From Brevipalpus yothersi (Eukaryota; Arthropoda; Arachnida; Trombidiformes; Tenuipalpidae), in the NCBI GenBank assembly GCA_003956705.1, contig QZCP01000223.1:270364-334363 (forward strand): DNA of 64,000 bases, given 5' to 3'. Every line of letters starts with the position of its first letter. Within the stretch, counting starts at the first letter, position 1. Below, piece by piece: positions 20,929 to 35,100 of the stretch. The notes beneath the pieces were generated by a model. It saw only the letters and a program-made list of their open reading frames with translations, searched no databases and was not told the DNA's origin. The position numbers were made by a program, and so were the translations under genes.

Positions 20929-23900
20929 GTAAGTTGAGCAAAAGGAAACCTTTTTCTCTTTTTTTCTTTATCCTTTCTATTCCTTAAGGCTATTGTGAAA
21001 TTTTTCCATCTGACTAGAGACATGATTCCGATGCCTTGAGCAAAATTTTGTCGCTTACTTGGTGTATGTATGTGTGTATCTGACTTTTTTCTCTCTCTCT
21101 TCTAATGATCTGATTATATGCTTTTTCAGATATCAAATGATACGAAAGCTCCAGCTAAAATCCTCACACAATTGTTAGGATATAAGAAAATTCTACTACT
21201 TTTTTGTGCTCTATCATCAAATTTGACTTATCATGAATTGAGAATTTCATTTTTATTGAGCGGAAGAATGGGCATTGCAATCTTATGTGTTTGAGAGGGC
21301 TTAAATAACGGGACTCGAGAGAAGTATGAGATGGAAAGAAGAAAAAGAAAAAAATTTCAAATATGGTGATATTGATTCTACTTTCAATTCAAATTCACGC
21401 CAAAATTCATCCTCATTCCGAGCAGAAAAAGATACTTTTGAGCTCGATTTCATTTCTATCTATTCTTTCAATATTTCAATACTTGTAAGCCTTCTGCCGA
21501 TAGAAAGTAACTATTCTTCTTTCTTTTTTCTCCCGATATGTATCTAGAATTTGATTTTCTTCTCAGGCATCTTGCCTTTTTCCCACTCATACAATCGATT
21601 TTTTTACGACAATCTTAGGGAATAAAAGTAGCGAAATTCAGATTCGTAAGCATTTTTATGACCAAGAGTCAAACTTGGAGTATTGAAAAGGTATTGTATT
21701 TTCGGTTCAACCAACATTATTCCCCTCTTTAGAATATTGTTCCATCTAGAGGAACTTTCATCCTGTGAAGCTTCAATCTGCTGCTCTGGTCAATATCTTG
21801 ATCAAAGTTCTGAATCTTGAAGGGAAAAACCAAGAATAGGTTGAGTTCTTTCAATCTCATAGATAGTTTAATGCTTGCGTTTTCAGTTTCCAATACAACC
21901 GGGATCAGTATTGATTCGAAATATGATTTTAAGAACTATTTCTACAGATTTCGATCGAGTCTTCGTCAAAAGGTTATCATATAGGATTGAAAGATATTCT
22001 TAGCATTGGTTTTCTTGCTCTTTGATGTATCCAAAAGTTCTTGGTGCTTATGAGAGAAGAGAACATTTATCAAGCAGTTCCCTATCTTCCACTTGTACTT
22101 AAATTGGGAAAATTTTACTCCTTGAGGCTTGCCTCGGCATTCAGTCTCCAGAAAAATCACTTTTTCTTGCTATTCATAAGAATGGAAGATATATCGAGTA
22201 AACACTTCTCCTTAAGTAAAATATTTCGTAAAATTAATTCAAACTCTGAATACAAATGAGTCTCTTAACAATGCAAATGGACTACAAAATAAAAAGCATA
22301 AAAATTTTCTTTGAATAGGTAAATCAGATCAAATATTACACATTACTAATAAAAAACTCCTCTTGATTTCACTTGACTTTAACCTCTATTTCAACAGACG
22401 TCATATAATATACAAATACTGGAGACAAATTTGAGAATAAGAGAATGATTCACTTTAAATGAATTTCATACTACTACTACAAAAGGCTTGAGGGAAAAAT
22501 TATATTCAAAGATAAATTTTCATACTCTGTACTTCCAGCATCTTTGAGTGTCACCATTTGACATAAGACATTGTGTTTCCCTGTTCATCTAGATATTCCC
22601 ATCTCTCTCATATATATTCTTGCTCTTTCCATCTTCTTTTTCTTCTCCTTTTTCGTGTAAGGTTTTCACACTCTCCTGATGATTCTCTCTTTCTCTCAGT
22701 CTTTCGAAATTTTCTCTCCAAGATGGAGAAAAATGTGCTCCTTATATCTACTTTCCTCATGCCCATGGTGCATGTATATATGTCTCTGTGAAGGGTATAT
22801 CTGTAGGAAGAAACACCAAAATGATCATCAAGAAGCAATGTGACTACACACAGTGTGTTGATGATGGTAGCCACAGTGGAATATATATCTTCAACCTCGG
22901 TGATGACATTGGAAGTAGAGCTGGAAGTATTCTAAGGCCCATTATTTCAAATGCTCTCACATACGATTATTTTATTCATACTCTCATCATCATGCTGGTC
23001 CTCTGTGTTGAGTGCATTTTCTTCTTCTTCCACTATTTCGCAAAACTTGGATTCCCTCTACCATCATCCGATCAGAATGGTTCCTTTTTTGCATTCAATA
23101 TTAAGCTACTCATCTAAGCTCAGCCCTCAAGCGCTTGCCCTGATCAATTCTACAGCTTAATGAGGCAAAAATTTGTTTAACAGTCTCTCTTTTTTCTCCT
23201 TTGATCACAGAGAGTTCTATCTTCAACTTGCAGCATCCCAGCCTGATCAATGATAGGGAACTGTTATTCCATGCAAAAAGAACCTGAATAATCAGATCAG
23301 TCCATCATTCTCTCTCTCCAGTCTCTTTTATCCAACTCTTTTTTCTTCTTCATCCCTGTTCTTGTAGATTTAACTATTTGAATTTTTCTCTCTTACTTTT
23401 TTCCACTTATGTTCGCTTCATCTAGCATCTATGCTCTTGAATATTTATTCAATGTAATGAGCACAGCGAGAAAATGATATGCATGTACTATATTCCAAAA
23501 TTTTCATAAAAATATTAACTTGAATATATCCACTTGTAAAATAGTATCTATGAAAAACATATGTGCATATTAATTGTTACAGGAATTTCATCGTCAACGT
23601 GATTATTGATAGCAGAGAAAACGAAAAACTGAATATCTATCCTCTCTTCAAACCAATCTCTCCAGAAGAAAAAATTCATTGAACTCATAGGTTGGCACTT
23701 CCAAAAGTGGTGGAATCGATTCTTTCCATCGGAAAGAAGAAGCAATTACAAATTGATGACTCTTGATGAACACTTGGAACAATCATGATCCGTTAGTATT
23801 CTGTTATGCAATAAGAGTGCTTCAAATTGATCTGAATTTTGACTCTCATAGGATCTATTAGCATCTCTCTCCTACTTTTTTCGGTGAAGCGATCTCTTGG

Positions 23901-25412
23901 CTTTATTTTTCTCTCAAACTACACTCAGATGAACACTTTTTCACGTTCTGATCATCAGTAGTGGAAATAATCCATCAGTTCTGTATAATTCTCGCTTTTA
24001 CCATGTACCAGCGTTTTGTTGAGTCTGATTTATGTGTTAGTGTATTACTGGGAAGTTTTACTATCGAGATGTTTGGTAAACATTGTAAAATAGGATGCTT
24101 AACTGTGTTTTAATCAGACAAATATTGGCAATCCTATGTAAACCCAGCTAGCTTCCTGCATCTAGAATCCAATAGATTGATGAATGTGGGCTTTTAATTC
24201 GATGAATAGTCAATCAATTTGAATGCTCTTCTAATCTAATTAGCATACCAATAGAAATTCAATCGTACATGCACAAAAGGGAAGAATAGTTTAGAACAAA
24301 TGAGAAGAAAAACAGTTCTGATGGTCGACACCAAACTCATTAAATATCACCATGCTAATTTGGAGAAGTTTGTTTCCTCTTTTTTCCTTTTTCTTCTTCT
24401 TTATCTTCTTGTCGCGCAAAATTTTCGATTTAATTAGTGACAAAACCATGACTGAAACATGGTCACGTTCCACAGAGTCCAATCTCACAATATGAAGCAA
24501 GTGTATCGGTTCCGTTGTGGTTTAATTTATTTTCCCAGAATTTTTCAATTCTCTGGCGTATCTGAGTCTTGCTAATAACAAAAATTTTGCACTCAAATTG
24601 CTATCATGAAGTGCATATACACACACGTATACTTTCACTTCAATTGGAGCACTGAAAGTGACAAGCAAAATGAAGTGGTTTCTCTCTGGGAAGAGAATAT
24701 TCTGTACCTGAATATTCCACTCTGTATATCTTGTCTTCAGAGAATTCCCAACCATGTGCTTGGGCTTATAAAATGAATGAGACTCAGCATTTTTCTCTAT
24801 CCTGATGAATTTTTTCGCAAAATATCATATGCATAATGGGTCTCCATGAGTTCACATCTTTGATTGCTTATTCAGTCTTAAATTCTTATTCCATCTTTTA
24901 TGATGCTTTGATTGTTCATTATTATTTATAGATCTTGGTTAGAAAATTACTGACTGAGCTCTGACTTACATCCGACCAAATCGTGATAATGAAAATTAGT
25001 TTTCACGCTGATTTTATCAATTAACTATTACATCATTGTATTTAACTGTCCTACCACTGGGTCTTTCGAGACACTTTCTGAGCTGGATTTTTTTAAGAAT
25101 TTTGTACCTATCAGAAGTTTTAGAGGGTGTCTTTATACGTATTTCTTTTACTCGGTAAAGATCAAAGTGAAAAAATTCTATTATCATGAGTAGGCTTAGG
25201 AATTTCTCGAAGTGGGAATAGATCGAAAATATTGTACTGAGGGAATTCAACTGGAATTGTGTGTATTTATCACTCTAAAATCTTGAGTTTTGTGATTGAT
25301 CCTGGAATGTTGGACCAGAGACAAGCATCAGAGTGGGTTTCAAAATGTTGGAGGAAGAAACGTTCAAATTGGAAGTGAAGACCGCTACTATACCATGGAT
25401 GCTGTATCAAAA

Positions 25413-25463
<51 letters not shown>

Positions 25464-26020
25464 GAGCACCATAAAAATATCAAGAGATGAATAGCGTGAT
25501 GAATTTGGTGAACTAGAAAAACGCTTCCATCCATATCCCTTGGAAAAAGGAGCAAAAATATCAGTATGATGAATCAGGATGATGACAGCAGAATATCGTT
25601 TCATTTGATGGGAAGAAAAAGATGAAAGGTTCTATGGAAAAAATTTTTTCCTTTTTATTCTCTCTTCCTACTGGAAATGGAAGACCAAGCATACAAGGAC
25701 AGATGATGAAGAGAGTGTCTTCACTCTCTCTTTTGAGAAATAGAGAATGACTTTGATGAAAGCAATCGCAAACCAATTCATATCCTAATTGAATCGAGCT
25801 GATCAGTTGTGACTGTTTTGTGTGTTCCAAATGAAAGGTACAGATCGTCAGGACAGCTCAAAGTCAGCTACATTCAACTTATTCTATTTCTTGATTAAAT
25901 ATAATTCGACTTTCTTCTAGATTTGAGCTCTCTCTCTCTCTCTTCATGAAAAGAGCTGATGAGTATATTGCATCACCACAAGAGTATTGATGCTGAGCAT
26001 CCTAGAAGTTTATCGAGATT

Positions 26021-26066
<46 letters not shown>

Positions 26067-29000
26067 ATTCATACATACCAGAAAATGTAAGAGATGAGTT
26101 AATTTGGTTTCCCTTTCTCTCTAAATGATTTTCTCTTTCTACTTATTTCCTTTTGTCTTGATTCTTCTGCTCCTTCCTCTCTATCAATGAGGTTTGTATA
26201 TTTCACTAGACTCAATGATAATAATCATATCAGTAAATGTCTAGGCATGATGCTCAGCCTTTCGAAGAGGATCTCTTTTATTCATCTATCTATCTTTCCA
26301 GAGAGACAGAGAGACAGAGAGACAGAAAGAGAGAGAGTATGGAAATATTTTTGTATCTCAGCATGTTTTGTTTCCAGAGGTATACTCATCTTTAATTGTA
26401 TCAACTTAGAATATATACATTCAGCCATGACAACAGAATAGTGGAGAGATTATTTCTCCATTCCGTTGATAGTTACAATTTTTCCCTCTCTACATCCTAT
26501 CAGGCCAATCGTATATATCTGTACACATACATTCATGTTTAGGAAGTATCCGGAACGATATTCTCTTCTCTCGGCCTCTTTTTATCCAACCAGAGAATTG
26601 TATCTATTTTCATTCATTCATTCATTCATTCATTCATTCTCATAAGCTAGCAAAAGGAGAGAGAATGTTCATCGAATAAGAAAAGCATTTTCTGATTCTT
26701 TTTACCGCTATATTACTCAACATTTGCACTTTTCCTACGCTATATTCTCTCTCTCTCCACTTTGACCATACAAAGTGAGCACTCATTCGAACAATTTACG
26801 CTCTATCGAAATTCTATGTGACACCGTCACTTGTACTTTTCACTTAATTCTACTTGCTTGCTCAGGTATCATCCACAGATAGAGAGAGTGGTTCCAATTC
26901 CATGGAACCATGTCCATTCTTCAATCGTCATTTTATCGCTCCAATGGAACATTGCTCTTCTCACAGTTCAAACTGTCAACTGTTTTCATCCACTACTACA
27001 CACAGATACTCACACCTTGTCCAGAGGATTTTGGTTGAATTTTGTAAGATACAGAGAATAAAAGAACTTCTTGCTTTGAAGATGATAAATTCTTCAGATT
27101 GAAGTCTCTTGTAGTATAATGTTGAAGGTATCTTTGAGATCTATACAATTTTGCAATTTAGTGCTTATTGTTGGATCATTTTTTATCTGAGAATATTCCG
27201 AAGAATGATTACTAGCCAGGGTTCCTTGATCTTTGCGAAAATTTGAGACAATCAATTTTATGGCAATTGAACTGGCCCTCCAGTACTGAACTTTCTTTTG
27301 CCTGATAAATTGTGTCATGTTTTCTTTGATCATCAATTATAAGCTATCTCTCTTCCTCTCAAACACCTTTGACATGTTTGTTGCGTTCAATCCAGTAGTT
27401 AAGAAGATGAATCATGAAGCGAGGGAATAAAATCAAAAGCTTTAAATTACCGATGTTGAGGAAGAGTAATTCTTAGCAGGAGCATAAAACTATGATATCT
27501 GATTGTTTTATCCTCTTTCTCAAACTATTAGCTTCATAAATTGATCCTAGCAAGATGATACAGACTGATCAACTTCCACATGTTATGTTGAAGTTTCTCT
27601 ATTACATGTATCTGACTTGTGTATTGTACTGATAGTTTGATGAGAAAAATTTTTTTGCTCTTATTCTTCTCCTTCTCCTTCTGCTTCGAAGTTCATGAGA
27701 AGAATACATTGAATTGGAAAAAATAACGATGGCTATTGGATTTTTTTCTGTGTCTGCCTTTTATCTCTCTTCTCCTGAAACTTTTTACTCCAATAAATTT
27801 GGACCAAAGAACAAGCAAGCAATCAAATTTGAGCTTTTTTTCCTCTCATTGCTATCTCAGCTATTTTACTCTCCACAATTCTTGTTCACTGGATTGGGCT
27901 ACGTCTATTATACGGGGAATCTTGGAATCTTCTTCCAGTATTCCTGGTGAGATGGAGGATAAAAAGTATCCAGTGTATATTGATCGAGCATTTGAGCAAT
28001 TTTGACATTGTTTTTGGAGTCAGAACTCTTACTCTCGAGTAACCTTGATCACAATTTGTCAGATATCAGAAAAGACCAGAGTAACTTGCTGATTCAATTG
28101 AAGATTGCTGAACAGAAAAGTCTCTCTCTCTATTCTCATCTGAGCAGTTGAGGAAGAGGAGAAAATTTGATTCCATCCACAATCTTTTTGATCAAGTTTC
28201 ATCATCTCAATTTGTTCTAATGGACTATTAAAAGTAGTTGAAATGTATCACATTTTCGGTAATATTTTCTCTCTTATCATGGTGCAATATGATTGAGAAA
28301 TGAGTTTCCCATTGAGTACGAAGCAAATATACTCACAGATTATTATTACTACCACAAAAATTGGTTTTCTCTTAGCTTCTCTTTTTATTCGTTATCTTAA
28401 TGACTTTTATAGCTCAAAAATGAATATTCATGATATCTGTTCTGGTTAACATAAACTATAGCAGGCGAAACTATTTTCGCTCTTCATTCCCATGAACTTA
28501 TGGAATGCGTATGTGTGTATATAAATACACTTAACCGTGAGGTTTTCCAATACTTTTCTTCGAGACCATTTCTTCGTACTGATATTCGATTCTTCTTTAA
28601 CTCTTCCCATGACTTTATCTGGCTTGTTTCTTTTGGCCTGAACCATGTTACGTAAGTCATTTGAATGGGTCCTATTTGTCTTGACTAAGCAAATAACCAT
28701 AGACATACACTCACAAATGGAATGAAGCCCAAGGCTAATCGTTCAATTAGTCGTCTCCATTTGTCGAGAAATGTTCTGTCTCATTTAGCAGGAATTCTAG
28801 GCGAAACTATCTCAACAATATCATACCATTCTGCCTACTTTTCCCATGCTATGTTGATTTGATTCCAAATAGCTTAGAATTCAGGAAAAATGTTCCTCAC
28901 ACTATGAGAATAACCGAAGGCAATGCCAGCTAAGGGGTATAAAATACATTCCATTAGCATTGAATAGATAAAATTTTGATAGAATAAAAATATTCACAGA

Positions 29001-31776
29001 TTGATAGGAAGGCAGGGAGGGAGGAAACTGGTCGAATTGGATAAAATCATGATAGTATAGTTTGTCTCATTTTGTCTTTTTTCGCGAAATGTATAACTAT
29101 ATCCACCAGACATCGATACCTTTTGAATATATCATATCATATATTCTTTCTCTGTTTCACTATATTGACTTTTCCATCCAATTTTTGCCTTAAGGCTACA
29201 GAAAAGGATGACGAATACACATTCTTCATGTTATTGGTTGAATTTCCGCCATGTGAATGATACTAAATTTCAAAAATAGCAATTGCAAAAGTGATGAGAA
29301 TGATTCTTTTTTCGCTTCCATTTTGTTGTATTGTTGATCAAGTTATGACAGGAACAAGATTTGTTCGACTTGGATAGCACAGAAAATCGAACTTATATTG
29401 GATCTATTCTCAGTTTTTTCTCTCTCGTTGATCAAACAGCTTTTTTCTTCTTCTTTTTCTTTCATCTCCTCTTCAGTAAACAATCTCGCAAATTCATCGG
29501 ATAAATCAGAAAGGATGTCATGGATCTATTTTTTTCCTCTATGACATCTTTCGATTTCCATCCATTCTTCTGGGCTCAAAATTCCACATGAACATCAGTG
29601 GAAGAAAGGGATAGAGATTTTCTATCTTTCTTCTCAAATGTATATATGGCATAGAAATGATCCTTTTGAAAGCATCAAATAGATTGGTGATTGACTGGAC
29701 ATCGAATCAGTTACATTTACCGTTATCTGATAGATTTTGGAGCACCATTTTATCGTCCATCTGTACATCATACACCTCTTTATTACTATTGGCATTGAAC
29801 GTTTCTGATACATGTATATTTTGCTGACAAAAGCTAAGCAAAATGAACGGATGAAGATTTCATTTTTTATTCTCTTTTCTCTCTTCCCTTGGCATTTTGA
29901 ATCATCTCATCTTCTTCTATTTGATAACAGAAAGAAGGAGGAAAGAATGATTCTTTCTTCATCTCTCTCTCCTCCTACTCAAGTCGCTTCATAAAATTGA
30001 TCCTCTTTCTTACAGAAATCATCTTAATGGACCAGTTTTCTATCATCTTTTGCTATCTCATTGTGGACACTTTTTCCGCTTCTATTTGCTTTGTGTAGTC
30101 CCGAATGTCCTCAACTGTGTCTCTTTGCTCCAATTCTCATCAGTTTCTGGCCAGAATCTTTGCAATACGAGTTTTGATAGCCACGAGGCCAAATTTAATG
30201 CCATCTTTTTCCCAAGAAATACACACACACACACACACACACATGCAGTCTACAATGAATTAGATGTTGTCCAGAGAGAAGAATGTTTTGTCTTCAAGTC
30301 ATAATTCATCCAACGTTTTCCCCAGATTCTTAGCTTCTCTTTTTTCTCGTATCAAATTGAAACAGCTCTCTTTCTTTCTCTCTCTCTCTCTCTCTCTCTT
30401 GATGGGTATGTCTTATGGTCACTTCAAGTAGTTAATGTCTATCGATTGTCAACAAATGCTCAAAGAGATGAAGTAAGAAAGTGTCTTGGAAGAAGAGCGA
30501 AAAAAACAGAAGATAAAGAAATACAACACAGAATGACATATTGTCAATTCAACAGAAAATGGATTGGATTGAGATGAAAAGGCGAATCATCAAGGAGAGA
30601 GAGAGAGCGGACAAAACTAACCAACTTCAATCGAAAATAGAGAGACAGAATCAATCGATTGGATAATATTCTAGTGCTTATTATTATTGTCTGACTTCCG
30701 ATTGTGTGAATGTGTGTGTATGTACACACATTTCACATTTTGATTTTATTCTGTATCTTCTCCTCAAGTGAGGAGGAGATGATTATTGTTCCCATTCAAT
30801 TTTGATCTGCTTTCTACTTGAATCGTCAGTAAATTTTGGAGTGTTTGATGATTCATGAATGAATGAATGAATGTAGAGGAAGAGAAGTGAAAGAAGATGA
30901 ACATAAGAAGAGACCAAATGAGATGAAATTCATCTCTTTCTCTTCCCTATGATCCATATTTTTTCTTCTCGCTCTTCTATGACCAGATTCGTTTCTTTTC
31001 AACTTTCACTGCCATTGAATTCAGTTCAAGTGTCACTGGAAAAGTCAAAACTTTTCGACAGAGAAAAATTCATGAGGAAGAAGAAGAGAGTGAGTAAGAA
31101 AGATGAAAGATCCCAGCATCTCTCATCTTTTACATTATCATAACCACCAGTGAGTCACCATCATCTTTCGAGCATTTTTTTTCTCCACTTACTGACTGGA
31201 TGAAGATGAGAGTTCAGCTATTCGCTCTCTCTTTTTTGAGAAATTTTTCTCCTGCATCACATCAGATGGAGAAGATGGGATAAAATAATAGCATTAAAAG
31301 TGAAAGTAGACGAAGTGATGCAAAAATGAGCAGAGAGAAAAAAAGATCCTCACTCCATAACTGTACTAATGATATTTCCAGCCCAAAGTGCTTGATGTAG
31401 AGCAGATCAATTTGCTTTTGCAACCTCTCCATTCTCGATCTGTCGATCTTCTTATCATACTCTCCTCTCTGGTTATAAATGCAAAACAAGATGCTTCCAT
31501 CCACGCAACAACAAAAATAGCCTCTGTCTGAGGAAATATCACCCCCAATGACCATGGTATAGAGGATAACCGAGAAATTTTCACCGAAATAAAAGATATC
31601 ACTCTCTCAGATGATGATTTCCATTCGCTAGCAGGTATCAGTGAGCTGTTGAAATTATCATTAGAAAGTGAAACAGTTGGAAACTTCTACTATCTCACCA
31701 TGATATTCAGCCACTATCATCACCATTTCCATGTGTATGTGGTTCACCAACTCAATGCTTTCAAGCTTCAAGATTA

Positions 31777-31827
<51 letters not shown>

Positions 31828-32106
31828 ATCTCTGTTTGCTCTATGAAGCTCGTTCACCAACATTAACTTTGCCTACACTTTGCCATTTGTGAAGAAGAAC
31901 GAGATTAAGGTCCCCTCTCAAATCATGCTCAAGGGACACTGACCATTGGCCATTAGTATTCACGATAAATTATTGTCTTTTCAACTCTGAACTGTTACAC
32001 ACACACCACGTTTGATGTGGACGGAACTTCACACAATCATCACCTCTGGACCATACAATTTTCGGGGGCAGTTGAGGTACTATTCGAGAGAAAGAGAGAG
32101 AGAGAC

Positions 32107-32199
<93 letters not shown>

Positions 32200-35100
32200 G
32201 GTGTACCATTCAGATATGAGAGTACTTTGATGTGGTGTAGATCAGAGAAGAGGGTTGCATAGTTTGCAAAGTGGGTGGTTTAATGAGAAGTGTTAATCGA
32301 AATGGAAGTAAAAGTAAAAGGAATTATTGTGAAGGTTTATCCAATAATAGCTGTAAGCTCAACATTTTCATTTAGAATCTAGCAAAAAGATAAATGAAAA
32401 ATTCCTCAAATTTTTCATCAAAATCTTACATCATTCTGCGAGTGATGATAAATTCTTTCCATCCCCGGATGGAGTACGAAATTATCAAAAATTTTTTTAC
32501 CCGCTGAAAGGAAATTAATTTTCATTCCCAACCACAATCACTTAATGCAGTCCAACAGGGAGTTTAATCTCCATTTCAATAATCAGGCTCATCAATTTGA
32601 TATTAACCTCCTGATAGTTTTGACTTTTTGATGCTTCTTTCCAACTTTCTCTCTCACTTCCTGTCAAGATATTAGCATAAGTACGTTTTTCATGGAGTTT
32701 TCACGGTTGGCAGGAAGGATCAAGTTGATTCATAAAGTAAAAGGATGCAGAAGCTGTTTATCATTTTATGATAAGCGATTCACAAAATTCATTTCTCTTG
32801 TGCCTGAGAAGATAGAAATAGGAAGATGCTTTAATTCGCTTCACTCAAGTGAACATTTTTCTGTATACAGCAAGTTTTTCTCAAGAATTTCTATATCATT
32901 GAGTAGTGATAGAGAATCTTCACTGGCCGATGGTGAATCAAGCATCCCTTTTCCAAGCACCGATTGAGCCAAGTGAAAGTTCTCTAATGGATGTTTTACT
33001 TTTATCAGCTTTCCTATGTGTGTGTATGTATAAATTTACACACAAAAGAGAGAGAGAACAATTTTTGTATCAAATATTGCATGCAAAATTATACAAGAAA
33101 ACGGTAAAGGAATAACATGATGGTGTAAATGTGAAAAGCTCAGTTAGTGAGGGAATATCTTTCCTCTCTTACTGATGACACGTTCTGGTTGAGATGAGAA
33201 AATGATTTGCCTGTGAGAAATCTGTGTGTAACAGTTTTTTTCGTCTTCTTCTCCTCTTCCATTGGAAATGATAGTTTGTTATGTTGACATTTCTTCTTCT
33301 GTTTTTCTTTTGATTTCTTGGAATCGAGTAAAGTACATCGTCATTACTCAAGCTAAATTGCCACTCATTTGATTGGATTGAGACTTTATCAGCTCTGGAA
33401 TTTCAACCAGTCAAGAATATTCCTTTTCGCATTAATTCATTATCTTGAATCATTTCCCTATCAGATCAATAGTTTCCTCTTGTTGAACTTATGTTGTCAT
33501 TCAGTATTGATTTGATACCGATTCGATTTGCTTTCTATCTGATTTGATGCTCTTTTTTCCATCGATAATCTATTCGTTTACAGCCGAAAAGTATTGTATA
33601 ACACTTTTTATGAGCTCATTTCAGTTGGCCTAATAGCGGTTTAGTTTGTGGAAGTGATGATGATACAACTTAATTGATTAAATGCAAATCAGCAAATCAC
33701 TAATTACTTGCATATAGAATGATTTTAACATAATATTATCGTAGCCTAGTGTTGATGCACTTACATATGCAATATTCAATCTTTTAATATCACTTGAAAA
33801 CACTTGAATCATACTTCTCTGTATTTTCTGTGATCAGCACGACAGCCAGATCAGATTCGAGATGCTAACTCTTGAATTATGTCGATAGAATGAGGAAAGA
33901 GAGGAATGTGGAGTGAAATAATCCGATTAGAATTGGAGTACAAGATAGGTGAGCATGGAAGATGACGATAAAAGGATAGGATCGGAAACGGAAACTTACA
34001 CTGAAAGGGTTGCTCTAATTCAAATGAGATTATACTCATGAGAGGAGTGGAAAGAAGAAGGAGAAGAAATTGATGTAGTTTTCCCATCACGGCCATTGAT
34101 GATGGCTCATGATATCGTTTGGCTAAAAGAGATGCTCTACAAACCAAAGCTGAAGCTGGATGCTGAGAAAGACTGGCGGAAAAGGAAGAGTTAAAGACTA
34201 ACCAGAGTGGAAATAAATGAATAGAGGTGCAAAAGAATTGTGGAATGCAAGATTCTTTCATCTTCTCTCATCTCATCTCATGCCTTTCGCACTTTTCCGC
34301 CTTCTATTCTATTCTTTTGAGTATCAGCTCTGTTCTAGGCTAGCTTAAGCGGCAAAGTGATGCTGGGATGAGGCATCGATCCAATTGAATGAACAAATCA
34401 ATTGTGCTCCTCATCTTCATTCGCATCTATCCTCTTCTTCATCTTATTTCTTTTCCTCACCCTTCTTATTCTTCTCCTTCTTTCAGTACTCAATCGTCCA
34501 GGGAAAACTTGGACAACACATACAAGAATCATTCTCTTTCATTCTCTCCCCCTTATTCTTTATTCCTCCCACTCATTTGGTTAACCTAGTGCAAGTGGTA
34601 TCCTATGAAAAAGCATCAACGCATCTTTCCCGGCATCCGGATGCTGGAGAAGAAGATAAAGGAAGCTATGATGGTGAACAACATCACTTCTCATCCATGT
34701 TCTCGTTATGGAAAGAGAGAGAGAGAATGCTTGCAGGGTGGAAGATTCTTTTGGGAACTATAATCCGCATCAACATGGCATGTGTGTGTATGTGTGTTGA
34801 AGGAAAGGCCTGAGAGAAAGTAGTGAGGAAAATATCAGATAGGAAGAATGGAAGGCTGCGATGGCAAATGATGCGGCCAGAAGGATGAAAGTCGATTTAA
34901 TTGCTGTGCACATGCATAATAGGGACACACACATTTGAGTGAAACGAAAAGTGATTTCGACATCATAGAGTACACACAACAGCCAAGGCAGCCTCACTCA
35001 GAGAGGAAGGAAAGTGATGAAGGAGGAAGAGAAGAAGAGAGAGATGAATTTCTGTGGAAAAGAACCTCAACGCTTCAGGAGTGAGTTAATATCATTATTT

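Noticed and set aside
34385..34813. 142-codon plus-strand frame in TMTC2 intron 1
   Set aside because: It opens with TTG, not ATG, and is Ser/Phe/Leu-rich from pyrimidine-rich DNA. The overlapping ATG frame of 66 codons has no partners either.
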